Assembly (NCBI GenBank): GCA_016932895.1 | Contig: JAFGCA010000584.1 | Span: 1 to 57,668 of the forward strand | Length of the DNA: 57,668 nt | Reading direction: 5' to 3' | Source: Sedimentisphaerales bacterium | GTDB taxonomy: Bacteria > Planctomycetota > Phycisphaerae > Sedimentisphaerales > SG8-4 | Shown: piece after piece, positions 36,373 through 45,202 of the stretch | Layout of the letters: each line of letters begins with the position of its first letter | How positions within the stretch are numbered: position 1 is the first letter of the stretch | Program-made: the position numbers and the translations under genes | Notes under the pieces: generated by a model | Database searches by the model: none | Told to the model about the DNA's origin: nothing | Seen by the model: only the letters and a program-made list of their open reading frames with translations

Positions 36373-37158
36373 ATGAAGCGCACGGTTCATTACAGCGGGA
36401 TTGTCGGCGTTCTGGTCATTGTGATAGCGGCATCGGTTCTCGCGCAGAGCCGGACGGGAACGAGTTCCAGCCGGCAGCGTCGCCAGGTGCAGGCGCCTCC
36501 TTCGTGGTCGGCCGATCCGCAGGTGGGATTCAGGGAAGGGGAAACGCCCGCCGAATTCCAGGCCCGGCACCAGCGCGAGTTTCAAGAGCGCATGGCCGAG
36601 ATGCAGCGCCGGGCCGCGGAGATGCAACGCCGCGCCGAGGAGAGCCGGAACAACGCGATCCGGCAAGCCGTGGGGGCGACCGATGACCAGTGGCGCCAGA
36701 TCAAGCCGAAGCTGGACCTGATCGGCAAGCTCAAGGCCGAGGCGGAGGTCTGTGTCGATCCCGGCGCGTTCGGCGGGATGTCCGGCTTCCAGGGCAATGC
36801 GTTCAGCTTTGGCGGCGGATTCGTCGGCGGTGCCGCGGGAGGAGGCGGCTTCGGAACGATGGGAGGCTCGGGGCAACCGGGGCAAAACCGGAGCCAGTTC
36901 CAGAGCTGGAGCTGGCCGTCGGGTGCCACGGACAAAACGCCCGGCGAGATGACCGACGGCGAAGCCCTCTGCGCCCAGCTTCAGGACCTGATGCGCGATC
37001 CCACCGCTTCGCCGGAAGAAATCACCCAGAAGGTCGCGGCGCTGCGCCAGATCAGAAAAAACGCCCGCCAGAGACTCGCCCGGGCCCGCCAGATTTTGCG
37101 AGAAACACTGGCGCCCGCCCAGGAAACCCCGCTCATCGCCATGGGCTACTTGGACTGA
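36373..37158 (+). CDS. Secreted coiled-coil/glycine-rich protein of unknown function
   Basis: A 261-aa protein with a signal peptide (IVGVLVIVIAASVLAQ-SR). Residues about 65-100 are a charged heptad-like helix (EFQERMAEMQRRAAEMQRRAEESRNN). Residues 140-175 are a glycine-rich stretch (GGGFVGGAAGGGGFGTMGGSG). The end (LMRDPTASPEEITQKVAALRQIRKNARQRLARARQILRETL) is helical and reads like the tail of LTXXQ/Spy-like periplasmic proteins in planctomycetes; this resemblance is tentative. The ribosome-binding site GGGAAGGAAG lies directly upstream. Together with the preceding gene it may form the output of the first ECF module, although the 162-nt element separates them. Confidence 0.72.
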   Translation: MKRTVHYSGIVGVLVIVIAASVLAQSRTGTSSSRQRRQVQAPPSWSADPQVGFREGETPAEFQARHQREFQERMAEMQRRAAEMQRRAEESRNNAIRQAVGATDDQWRQIKPKLDLIGKLKAEAEVCVDPGAFGGMSGFQGNAFSFGGGFVGGAAGGGGFGTMGGSGQPGQNRSQFQSWSWPSGATDKTPGEMTDGEALCAQLQDLMRDPTASPEEITQKVAALRQIRKNARQRLARARQILRETLAPAQETPLIAMGYLD

Positions 37159-37304
37159 AAGCGCCGGCCAGCCGAATTCTTTCTCAGACTTTTTTGTAAC
37201 GCTGTGGACCTGTCATCGACTTTATAGTAGGTGGCGGCGCATCTATTGGCAGATGGTGCCCCGATTTTCGAGTGTTGCAGAGACGTAGTGTAGGAGAAGC
37301 GACA

Positions 37305-39386
37305 ATGCGGAGCGGGCGGAGTATCCCATTTCTTGTGGTTGCTCTCTACGCGTGCGGCGTAGCGGCAGGGCAGCCGGAGCGAATCATTTATGTGGACGTA
37401 GCGGCGGTTGGCGCCAACGACGGTTCCTCGTGGCCCGACGCGTACGTACACCTTCAGGATGCGCTGGCCGAGGCCGTTACGGCCGCGGCAGTGCCGCTGG
37501 AGATTCGCGTCGCCCAGGGCGTCTACAAGCCGGACCAGGGGGCCGGCATCACACCAGGCGACCGCGACGCCACGTTCCAACTGCTCAATGGCGTTGCGTT
37601 GAAAGGAGGTTACGCCGGTTCCACGAGCGCCGATCCCGACGCGCGGGATGTGGAGGGATACGCCTCCGTTCTCAGCGGAGGTTACAGGAGCAGACAAGTC
37701 GTCACAGGCGATCTGACCGATGCCTCCGCCGTGATCGACGGCTTTACCATCACAAGCGCGTACCTTGATGAAATGCCCGTTTCTGGAATGTTCACTGGCA
37801 CTGATGGGCTGGGTATTGACTCCGGGAGCCCTGTGGTGCGCAATTGCACGTTTCGCAACTGTGACCGCGCTCTCAACATAAGAACGGGTAGTCCGTCGCT
37901 TATCGACTGTCATTTCAGCGAGAACTCCAGTGGCGCGTTTTTGGCTTGGGAGGAGTGCAATTCCGTTCTGACTCGTTGTGTCTTCGATCGGCATGGGATC
38001 GAACGCCCTTGTTTCTGGGGGGCAGTTCATTGCGGTGAAGGCAATCTCAAGCTGACAGACTGCACTTTCACGGAGAACGCCGATGGGAGTATTCACACTT
38101 CCGGGATGCTTGAATTGGTTCGTTGCTCTTTCGTGGGTAATTCGGAGAGATTCCTCGGTACCGTCGATTGCTGGGGGCCGCTGACTGCCACTGACTGCGT
38201 TTTCCGTGACAATCGAGGGGAAGGCGTTTTGGTACACGGTGATGCGGAATTCGTTGGCTGCACGTTCGTTGGAAACTCGGGCACCGCCGCAGATGTCTCG
38301 GGGGATACTCTGAGGGCGACGCGCTGTGTGTTCAGCGGGAATTCCCATGGTCAAATGCGAGGAGGAGCGGCAATACGGAGCTTCGCGACGTACATGGAGC
38401 TGTCGCATTGCGTCTTCACCGGGAATTCCTCCCCCTCAGGCAGAGTCGGCGCCATCGACAGCCACGGGGCACTTTCGCGGATATCCCATTGTACGTTCGT
38501 CGGCAATCGCGGGGAACCGAGCACAATGAATATCGGTGCCCACGTCGAAATGACGCAATGCATTGTCCGGGATGGCCCAAATCCGTTCGCAACGTGGCCG
38601 TCGCACGTTGCCCCCCCGATGATAGTGACCTACAGCAACGTTGAAGGCGGGTCGGCTGGCGAAGGCAACATCGACGTGGATCCGTGTTTCGTCGATCCGG
38701 GGTATTGGGATGCGGGCGACACGCCGGACGATCTCGCTGACGATGTCTGGGTTGCCGGTGATTACCACCTGAAATCGCAGGCGGGCCATTGGGACGCCGA
38801 AAGTGAGGACTGGGTCCTTGACGACGTGACCAGCCCCTGCATCGACGCGGGCGATCCCAATGGCCCGATCAACGCCGAGCCGTTCCCCAACGGTGGGTAC
38901 GCCAACCTCGGCGCCTACGGCGGCACAGCCGAGGCCAGCCGTTCGTACTTCGGCGAACCGGTCTGCACGACCCAGATCGCCGGAGATATCAACGGCGACT
39001 GCAGGGTGGACGACTTCGATATGGACCTTCTGCTGTCGCACTGGCAGATGGAAGACATCGGGCGGATCAACCTCCCGCCGACGATTACGATTGTCTCACC
39101 GCAGGACGGAGCTGAATTCAGCCCTCCAGAACCTGTCGTCTTCCAGTTCGAGGCCTCCGATCCGGACGGCCGCGTCATCTCTCTCAGCTATCGCCTCGAA
39201 CACGATCATGGCAACGGCGTGTTCAGCACGGGCAGCGGTGCCGCCGATCCAGAAGACGGCTGGACAGACGAATTGCGCTGGTCGCACATCCGCTACGACG
39301 GTCTCTACGTGCTTCGGGCCAAGGCCGTGGACGACGACGGCGCGGTAACGTTTGCCCCCGACGTCACGATAACGCTGCATCCGTAA
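37305..39386 (+). CDS. Secreted parallel beta-helix protein with dockerin-like tail (paralogue 1)
   Basis: A 693-aa protein with a signal peptide (IPFLVVALYACGVAAGQ). It opens with the IIYVDVAAVGANDGSSWPDAYVHLQDAL motif of polymorphic beta-helix surface proteins. Residues about 100-440 consist of short strands of the right-handed parallel beta-helix (CTFRNCDRAL, CHFSENSSG, CVFSGNSHG and similar). Residues 565-590 are dockerin-like (GDINGDCRVDDFDMDLLLSHW, calcium-loop pattern), and the last 100 residues form an Ig-like domain (PPTITIVSPQDGAEFS). It is probably cell-surface or secreted, with a binding or glycan-active role; no catalytic residues are evident. The start is ATG 37305 with TAGGAGAAGC upstream. 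A tandem paralogue follows 25 bases later. Confidence 0.87.
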   Translation: MRSGRSIPFLVVALYACGVAAGQPERIIYVDVAAVGANDGSSWPDAYVHLQDALAEAVTAAAVPLEIRVAQGVYKPDQGAGITPGDRDATFQLLNGVALKGGYAGSTSADPDARDVEGYASVLSGGYRSRQVVTGDLTDASAVIDGFTITSAYLDEMPVSGMFTGTDGLGIDSGSPVVRNCTFRNCDRALNIRTGSPSLIDCHFSENSSGAFLAWEECNSVLTRCVFDRHGIERPCFWGAVHCGEGNLKLTDCTFTENADGSIHTSGMLELVRCSFVGNSERFLGTVDCWGPLTATDCVFRDNRGEGVLVHGDAEFVGCTFVGNSGTAADVSGDTLRATRCVFSGNSHGQMRGGAAIRSFATYMELSHCVFTGNSSPSGRVGAIDSHGALSRISHCTFVGNRGEPSTMNIGAHVEMTQCIVRDGPNPFATWPSHVAPPMIVTYSNVEGGSAGEGNIDVDPCFVDPGYWDAGDTPDDLADDVWVAGDYHLKSQAGHWDAESEDWVLDDVTSPCIDAGDPNGPINAEPFPNGGYANLGAYGGTAEASRSYFGEPVCTTQIAGDINGDCRVDDFDMDLLLSHWQMEDIGRINLPPTITIVSPQDGAEFSPPEPVVFQFEASDPDGRVISLSYRLEHDHGNGVFSTGSGAADPEDGWTDELRWSHIRYDGLYVLRAKAVDDDGAVTFAPDVTITLHP

Positions 39387-39411
39387 AACCAGGCGAGTAG
39401 GAGGAACGATC

Positions 39412-41484
39412 ATGGGAAACGGACTATGGATCAAATCGATAGCGGCCGTTCTGTGTTTCTGCGGTGTGGTGGCAGGCCAGGCGGCACAAGTGATCTACGT
39501 GGACGGGGCTGCCGTCGGGGCCGACGACGGTTCCTCGTGGGCCGATGCGTACGTGTATCTTCAGGATGCGCTGGCCGAGGCTGCGGTGGCGGCGCCACCG
39601 ATTGAGATTTGGGTGGCGCAGGGTACTTACAAGCCGGACCAGGGGGCCGGCATCACACCGCGCGACCCCAACGCCGCTTTCCAGTTGCTCAATGGGGTTA
39701 CGCTCAAAGGAGGTTACGCCGGCGTCGCCGGCATTAATCCTGACGTGCGGGACATGGACACATACCCCACCATGCTCAGTGGAACCCTCGGTTCTCTTGA
39801 CGACTTGCCCATCGGTTGCAGCAATCAAGTTGTCATCGCGAAGCAGACCGATGCCACCGCCGTGATCGACGGTTTCATCATCAGAAATTGGTGTCACGAT
39901 GGAATGCACATCGATGCTGGTAGCCCTGCGATTCGAAATTGTGTTTTCTGGGATAGTCGATCGTGCGTTGACATTGACCGCGGCAGCCCGTCGTTCATGG
40001 ATTGCCGGTTTTCCGAATACGAAAACTACGCAATTTTTGCAATGGACTCCAATTGCACGCTGGCTCGCTGTGCTTTCGAGAGGCAAGGCAGATTCCCATT
40101 TGTATTTGTGTGGCTCGCAGCGATCAGAAGCTACGGAGGTAATCTCAGTTTGACCGATTGCACGTTTACGAAGCACGGTGGACCGTGCATCGATGTCTCC
40201 GGAAGCCTTGAGCTGGTGTGCTGCTCTTTCGTGGGCATTGCCACAAAGTCCTCCGATGTCATTCGTTGTTTCGGGATACTCACGGCTTCGGACTGCGTCT
40301 TTCGCGACAACACATCGGAAGTCGTTTCTGTCAGCGGCAATGCAGAATTCGTCGGCTGCCGGTTCGTTGGCAACTCTGGCACTGCCGTAAAGGCCTCGGG
40401 GGATGCCCTGAGGGCGACGCGGTGTGTCTTCAGCGGGAATGCCCACAGTGGAATAGGAGGAGGGGCGGCAATATGGTGCATTGCGAGATACATGGAGCTG
40501 TCGCACTGTGTCTTCAGGGGGAATTTCGCCCCTGAAGGCAGAGCCGGTGCCATCGACAGCGGCGCCCAACTCGCGCGGATATCCCATTGCACTTTCGCGG
40601 GCAATCGCGGGGAGCCGAGCACAATGGATATCGGCGCCCACGTCGAGATGACGCAGTGCATTGTTCGGGATGGACCAAACCCGTTCGCAACGTGGCCGCC
40701 GGACGTTGCTCCCCCGATGATAGTGACCTACAGTAACGTTGAAGGCGGGTGGGTCGGCGAGGGCAACATCGACGTGGATCCCTGCTTCGTCGATCCGGGG
40801 TATTGGGACGCGAACGATACGCCGGACGACCCGACTGACGACGTCTGGGTCGCAGGGGATTATCATCTGAAATCGCAGGCGGGTCATTGGGATGTCGAAA
40901 GTGAGGGTTGGGTCTTCGACGATGTGACCAGTCCCTGCATCGATGCAGGCGATCCCAACGGCCCGATCAACGCCGAGCCGTTCCCCAACGGCGGGTACGC
41001 CAACCTCGGCGCCTATGGCGGTACGGCCGAGGCCAGCCGGTCGTACTTCGGCGAGCCTCTCTGCACGACCCAGATCGCCGGCGATATCAACGGCGATTGC
41101 AAGGTGGACGACTTCGATATGGATATCTTGCTTTCGCACTGGCAGATGGAAGACGTCGGGCGGATTAACGTCCCGCCGACGATTACGATTGTCTCGCCGC
41201 AGGACGGAGCCGAATTCAGCCGTCCCGAGCCCATTGTCCTTGAGTTCGAGACCTCCGATCCGGACGGCCGCGTCATCTATCTCAGCTATGATCTCGAACA
41301 CGATCTTGACGGCCTCACGTACTCGACCGGTAGCGGCACGGGTGCCCCGGCGAACAGCCTGGTGCGCGAATACCCCTGGTCTCAGATCCCCTACGACGGT
41401 CTCTACGTGCTCCGGGCCAGGGCCGTGGACGACCGCGGCGCAGTAACGGTCGCCCCCGAAATCACGATAACGCTGCATCCGTAA
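39412..41484 (+). CDS. Secreted parallel beta-helix protein with dockerin-like tail (paralogue 2)
   Basis: A 690-aa tandem paralogue of the preceding gene with the same order: signal peptide, VIYVDGAAVGADDGSSWADAYVYLQDAL, beta-helix (for example CVFWDSRSC, CTFTKHGG, CVFSGNAHSG), dockerin-like GDINGDCKVDDFDMDILLSHW, and an Ig-like end. The DNA of the last third and of the first 100 codons is nearly the same in both genes, while the central helix (about residues 120-300) differs strongly in sequence. It may have arisen by duplication, followed by divergence of the binding face or by gene conversion at the ends. The start is ATG 39412 with GTAGGAGGAACG upstream. The DNA after the two stop codons (CCAGGCG) is also shared. 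Confidence 0.87.
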   Translation: MGNGLWIKSIAAVLCFCGVVAGQAAQVIYVDGAAVGADDGSSWADAYVYLQDALAEAAVAAPPIEIWVAQGTYKPDQGAGITPRDPNAAFQLLNGVTLKGGYAGVAGINPDVRDMDTYPTMLSGTLGSLDDLPIGCSNQVVIAKQTDATAVIDGFIIRNWCHDGMHIDAGSPAIRNCVFWDSRSCVDIDRGSPSFMDCRFSEYENYAIFAMDSNCTLARCAFERQGRFPFVFVWLAAIRSYGGNLSLTDCTFTKHGGPCIDVSGSLELVCCSFVGIATKSSDVIRCFGILTASDCVFRDNTSEVVSVSGNAEFVGCRFVGNSGTAVKASGDALRATRCVFSGNAHSGIGGGAAIWCIARYMELSHCVFRGNFAPEGRAGAIDSGAQLARISHCTFAGNRGEPSTMDIGAHVEMTQCIVRDGPNPFATWPPDVAPPMIVTYSNVEGGWVGEGNIDVDPCFVDPGYWDANDTPDDPTDDVWVAGDYHLKSQAGHWDVESEGWVFDDVTSPCIDAGDPNGPINAEPFPNGGYANLGAYGGTAEASRSYFGEPLCTTQIAGDINGDCKVDDFDMDILLSHWQMEDVGRINVPPTITIVSPQDGAEFSRPEPIVLEFETSDPDGRVIYLSYDLEHDLDGLTYSTGSGTGAPANSLVREYPWSQIPYDGLYVLRARAVDDRGAVTVAPEITITLHP

Positions 41485-41788
41485 GGCCAGGCGGGCGAGA
41501 AACGCACGTACAGAGATACCCATCCGCCAGATTCATCTCGGTGGCTTGCATAGCGGACGCGAACAACGCGTCTACAGAAGAGACAGCGCGCAGATTTTCG
41601 TGGGAGAGGGGGAGTATCGTTATTGGATCGAGGCCGGGTAGGACCCAACAGGGTCTTGTATCCCAATGTTGGCGCTGACCCGTTCCCCCGCTTTGCGCAC
41701 TGGGAGAAATTCCTTTCTGAAAAAATCCTGCCGTTTAAGGTAAAATCGGCGTATCGCCCGTCGTAAGGGTGACGGTTGATTGTCGGGC
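41485..41788. other. Intergenic region before the second ECF gene
   Basis: I see no gene in these 304 bases. The first 25 bases resemble the spacer after paralogue 1. A TAAAAT hexamer (41741-41746) with CTGAAA (41717-41722) 18 bases before it is a weak promoter candidate for the ECF operon. Confidence 0.4.
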
Positions 41789-42352
41789 ATGTACGGCAGA
41801 TTGGATATGCTTGAGGACAGAAGACTTCTGCGGCGGTTGCAGCGGGGCGACAGGGACGCCTTGCGGGAGATTTACGAGAAGTACGAAGGCGATCTCCTGA
41901 CGCTGGCGGCCCATCTGCTGCACGACCCGGGTGCGGCCGAGGACGTGGTTCAGGACGTCTTCGTGGCCTTCGTTCGCACGGCGCCGAAGCTGCGACTGCA
42001 GCGCTCGCTGGGCGGCTACCTGGCCACGGCGGTGGCCAATCGCGTCCGGGATCACTTTCGCCGGGAGGCGCGGCAGCGTTCCCAGCCGCCCGGTGACGTC
42101 GGCCGCGTTCTTGTCGATACCGACGGGCCCGTCCGGATGGTGATGCGCACGGAGGCAAAACAAAGGCTCCGCCGGGCCGTGGCGGAGCTGCCGTACGAGC
42201 AGCGCGAAGTCCTCATGTTGCGCGTGCACGCCGACATGAAATTCAGAGAGATAGCAGAGCACCAGAACGTATCGATCCAGACGGCCTTGAGCCGGTATCG
42301 CTACGGACTGGACAAGCTTCACGCGATGTTGAACGGCGAGGTGCCGAAATGA
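41789..42352 (+). CDS. ECF RNA polymerase sigma factor 2
   Basis: A 187-aa ECF sigma factor. Region 2 reads LLRRLQRGDRDALREIYEKYEGDLLTLAAHLLHDPGAAEDVVQDVFVAF, followed by LGGYLATAVANRVRDHFR. Region 4 (VAELPYEQREVLMLRVHADMKFREIAEHQNVSIQTALSRYRYGLDKL) is the DNA-binding helix-turn-helix. It is close in wording to ECF 4 (51439), so the two are probably paralogues. The gene for its partner membrane protein overlaps its stop by four bases (ATGA). ATG 41789 is chosen; TTG 41780 and ATG 41807 are alternatives and the ribosome-binding site is not decisive. Confidence 0.92.
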   Translation: MYGRLDMLEDRRLLRRLQRGDRDALREIYEKYEGDLLTLAAHLLHDPGAAEDVVQDVFVAFVRTAPKLRLQRSLGGYLATAVANRVRDHFRREARQRSQPPGDVGRVLVDTDGPVRMVMRTEAKQRLRRAVAELPYEQREVLMLRVHADMKFREIAEHQNVSIQTALSRYRYGLDKLHAMLNGEVPK

Positions 42353-43911
42353 GAAACGACGATTCGATGGAACACCGGCTCCGGGATCTGCGGTACGAGG
42401 CGACGGCCGAAAGGCGCGCCAAAACGCTGGAGACCCTTATGAATGTGCTGGATGAATCCCGCGAGGAATCACCGGCTCCGGGCCGGCTGAGAATAGGGAG
42501 GTTTACCATGAATGCGAAGACGAGCAGATTCGCTCTGGCGGCCGCGATCATACTTATCGTTTTGGGTGGCGTTACGTTCTGGCCTTCGGGTGATGCTGGC
42601 AACGGCTCGTGGTGGCTCGGGCCGTCGGCGGCCTGGAGCCAGGGAGTCCTTGACTATCTCGACAGCATTGAGGCGGTGGTCTACCGCCAGCGATCCGGCT
42701 ACGTCAGCGACTACGGCCCGGCCAAGATGAGCCGGGGATGGGAGAGACGCTACAACGCCGCCGACCGCTACCGGCGCGACCGCTACGACGACGGTGTGAA
42801 CATCATGAATACCCAGTGGGTCGTGCCGGAAGGGGACGGCCTGCTGATGGTCGAGGTCTCCCACGAATACGAGTGCTACTTCACCAGGGAAAATGAAGCG
42901 TACGGTTTCGAGGAGGGTATCACGGAGCGGCTGCGGTCCTACGTGCGGCGGGTGGACAAGGCGGACCGGCTTCTCGAGCCCGAGGTTTTCGAGGGGCGCG
43001 AGTGTGTGGGGTTCGAGATCAGCGCCGCCAAATACGGCGACAATCCCAAGACCCGCTTCGACCGCATCTGGTTCGACGTGGAGACGAAGCTGCCCGCCCG
43101 CATCGAGCGTCACGGCATCTCGCTCGATTTCGATCCGGGTCGGACCCTGGTCATCATTCACGATCAGTTTCAATACTATGCCGACGTGCCCGCTGATTTG
43201 TTCGAGCCGGCCATTCCGGAAGGCTACGTCAACGCTCACCCGGACGAGGTTCGCGCCGCACGGGATAGGCAGGCCAAGGGTGAGATGCCCGTCGCGGCGG
43301 TGCCGGCAGGACTCAAGGACAAGATCGTGGCTGCACTCAAGGCCGTCGAAACCGGCCTCTACCACGAGCGCGACTATGTCTACTCCTTCTCGAAAGACGC
43401 GTGGCGCCGAGAGCACTACATCGGCGAGCGGCTTTCCCAGGGCAAATGGTACGTGTCCGAGCAGGACCTGCCGGAAGGGCCGTTCGAGCTTCAGGGCGGC
43501 TCTGTAGTGACGGAAACGACGGTCGATTTCGACAGTCGGACCGCGACCGTCTGCGAGCATGCCGGGTCGTCGCAGCCGCGACACCCGATGCAGTACATCG
43601 TCTTCGTGGCGGGTCTGATCGAGCGGGCGGACCGTTTTTACGAGCTCCGGAACATCGAAGGTACGACGTGTTTCGGCTTCGAGGTCAGTGCGAAAAAGTA
43701 CGGCGACAATCCCGACGGTATGATTCATCGCCTCTGGTTCGACGCGACGACGACCCTTCCCGTCCGGATGGAGTTCGAGTCGCCGCGCGACGACGGCGGG
43801 ACCTATGTAAAGGTCAAGAACCGGTTCATCTGGAATCCGGAGTTCTCCGCCGACTATTTCGAGCCCGCAATTCCGTCGGACTTTGCTGTGACGAGAACCT
43901 CCAATCCGTAG
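42349..43911 (+). CDS. Putative membrane anti-sigma/sensor with two LolA/RseB-like domains
   Basis: A 520-aa single-pass membrane protein. The cytoplasmic part (residues 1-60) is short, charged and helical, and lacks the His/Cys zinc set of zf-HC2 anti-sigma factors. The TM helix is at about 61-78 (FALAAAIILIVLGGVTFW), followed by AAWSQGVLDYLDSIEAVVYRQ. The periplasmic region holds two similar halves, marked by EGRECVGFEISAAKYGDNP...RIWFDVETKLPARIE and EGTTCFGFEVSAKKYGDNP...RLWFDATTTLPVRME. These are the strand/turn patterns of LolA/RseB-fold domains. RseB senses mislocalised lipoprotein and LPS for sigma-E (established for E. coli). By analogy this may be a fused sensor and anti-sigma factor; that is inference. 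It overlaps the sigma gene by four bases. Confidence 0.72.
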   Translation: MRNDDSMEHRLRDLRYEATAERRAKTLETLMNVLDESREESPAPGRLRIGRFTMNAKTSRFALAAAIILIVLGGVTFWPSGDAGNGSWWLGPSAAWSQGVLDYLDSIEAVVYRQRSGYVSDYGPAKMSRGWERRYNAADRYRRDRYDDGVNIMNTQWVVPEGDGLLMVEVSHEYECYFTRENEAYGFEEGITERLRSYVRRVDKADRLLEPEVFEGRECVGFEISAAKYGDNPKTRFDRIWFDVETKLPARIERHGISLDFDPGRTLVIIHDQFQYYADVPADLFEPAIPEGYVNAHPDEVRAARDRQAKGEMPVAAVPAGLKDKIVAALKAVETGLYHERDYVYSFSKDAWRREHYIGERLSQGKWYVSEQDLPEGPFELQGGSVVTETTVDFDSRTATVCEHAGSSQPRHPMQYIVFVAGLIERADRFYELRNIEGTTCFGFEVSAKKYGDNPDGMIHRLWFDATTTLPVRMEFESPRDDGGTYVKVKNRFIWNPEFSADYFEPAIPSDFAVTRTSNP

Positions 43912-43941
43912 GCCGGGACCCTCGATAGGAAAGGCGTTATC

Positions 43942-44367
43942 ATGTACGGTACGTCACGAACGGCACTTCACTTGTTGGCGGCCGGCTCGGGGGTGCTGCT
44001 GGTCGCCTCGCTGGTTCTGCCGACGGTGGTGGTCTTCTTCTTCGCCCCGCCGGCCGGCCTGATCTTTGGTGTCGGCTCGGTGTGGACCGCGTCGAAGGTT
44101 CTCACGTTCATCGTCGGTGTTGTGCTTCTGGCGCCCATCGTTGTCCCGTGCTTCGCGTCAGAGGGCCGGAAGTGGTGGCTGCCCCTGCCGGTCACGGTCC
44201 TGGCGACGCTGGCGCTGGTCGGCATGCTCGCCGTGAACTTCGCCGAGACAAACGGGTTCGGATTCACCATTCTCGGCATCGTCGCGCTGGCCCTGCTAAG
44301 TCTGTGCACCCTGGCCGAGGCCCTGGTGGCCCGCCGCCGCACCAAACCGGCCCCGCCGGCCTTCTGA
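43942..44367 (+). CDS. Small four-helix membrane protein
   Basis: A 141-aa protein with four predicted hydrophobic helices: LLAAGSGVLLVASLVLPTVVV, VLTFIVGVVLLAPIVVPCFA, WWLPLPVTVLATLALVGMLAV and FTILGIVALALLSLCTLAEALVA. It ends in a short basic tail. No family is recognised and no functional motif is visible. It starts 30 bases after the sensor gene on the same strand (AGGAAAGGCG upstream of ATG 43942), so it may belong to the same operon as ECF 2. Confidence 0.72.
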   Translation: MYGTSRTALHLLAAGSGVLLVASLVLPTVVVFFFAPPAGLIFGVGSVWTASKVLTFIVGVVLLAPIVVPCFASEGRKWWLPLPVTVLATLALVGMLAVNFAETNGFGFTILGIVALALLSLCTLAEALVARRRTKPAPPAF

Positions 44368-44402
44368 GCCTGATCGGGAAGAGCCTTTGGGCGACGGAAT
44401 CT

Positions 44403-44504
44403 TGTCAGCCTGAGCCGCCAGCGAAGGATCTGGCCTCCGAACGGGAAGTATTCCAAAGCCGCAGCCGAGGTCCTTCACTCTGCTGCGCTGCGTTCAGGAT
44501 GACA
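44403..44504. repeat. REP-like inverted repeat (second TGTCAxxCTGA...GGATGACA copy)
   Basis: TGTCAGCCTGAGCCGCCAGC and GAAGGATCT run from 44403 to 44431. They pair with GTCCTTCACTCTGCTGCGCTGCGTTCAGGATGACA around 44470-44504, allowing mismatches. It is the same type as the repeat at 34328, and it occupies the gap between the small membrane protein and the third ECF gene. Confidence 0.7.
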
Positions 44505-44591
44505 TACCGCGCATGAATGAATCAGAATTCGAGTGAGCCGGCAGTGTCGCGCGGGCGGGGGGGATTTCTCCACTTCGTCTGTAAATTGCCG

Positions 44592-44622
44592 TTGCGCCGG
44601 GAGGGGGCCTTTCGTCTATAAT
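44592..44622 (+). promoter_or_regulatory. Candidate promoter of the third ECF operon
   Basis: A perfect TATAAT lies at 44617-44622, with TTGCGC at 44592-44597 and a 19-base spacer. It is 37 bases upstream of the ECF 3 start codon. It fits the vegetative sigma-70 consensus; auto-regulation by an ECF-type promoter is not evident. Confidence 0.5.
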
Positions 44623-44659
44623 GGTGTACGTCTGAGGTACAGGTCGAAAGGAGCCCGGA

Positions 44660-45202
44660 TTGAGCGCCCGGCAGACAGAGCTGCTCGCATTGCTGGATCA
44701 GAACGGGGCGAGTCTGTTCGCCCTGCTCACACGGCTCACCTTGCGCGAGGACGTGGCCGAAGAGCTCATGCAGGACCTGTTCATCCGGCTCAGCGGCGCC
44801 AAAGACCAGGGCGGGATCGGCTGCTGGTACGCCTACGCCCGTCGGACGGCCATCAATCTGGCCTTCGACTGGCGGCGTCGGCAGGTCACCCGCCGGTCGT
44901 GCTCGCTCAACGGGCTTGGAGAGCGTGCCTCAGACGACAGCGCGCCGTTGAGCAGGCTGATTCAGTCGGAAGAGATCGAACGGGTTCTCGCCGCGATCGG
45001 TCGGCTGCGCGGCACCTCGCGCGAGGTTTTTGTGATGCGGTACGTTCAGCAGGATTCGTACGAAGGAATCGCCGAGCAGCTCGGCAAGACGGTTCATCAA
45101 GTTCGTGCTTTGTGCTTTCGAGCGATGAGCAATTTGCGTGATCTGCTCGGACGCAACCACCTGCCGGCCGAGGGAAAGGGGGTGCAGCGTGTCGAGAAGT
45201 AA
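44660..45202 (+). CDS. ECF RNA polymerase sigma factor 3
   Basis: A 180-aa ECF sigma factor. Region 2 reads LLALLDQNGASLFALLTRLTLREDVAEELMQDLFIRLSG, with WYAYARRTAINLAFDWRRR. Region 4 (IGRLRGTSREVFVMRYVQQDSYEGIAEQLGKTVHQVRALCFRAMSNLRDLL) carries the helix-turn-helix. The start is TTG 44660, with GAAAGGAG (44646-44653) at correct spacing. The partner membrane-protein gene begins at GTG 45189, inside its last codons, so the two are probably translationally coupled. A good vegetative promoter lies just upstream. Confidence 0.9.
   Translation: MSARQTELLALLDQNGASLFALLTRLTLREDVAEELMQDLFIRLSGAKDQGGIGCWYAYARRTAINLAFDWRRRQVTRRSCSLNGLGERASDDSAPLSRLIQSEEIERVLAAIGRLRGTSREVFVMRYVQQDSYEGIAEQLGKTVHQVRALCFRAMSNLRDLLGRNHLPAEGKGVQRVEK

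Noticed and set aside
39424..41523. 699-codon minus-strand frame over the second beta-helix gene
   Set aside because: Its sequence mirrors the duplicated plus-strand gene; no signal or domain is seen.
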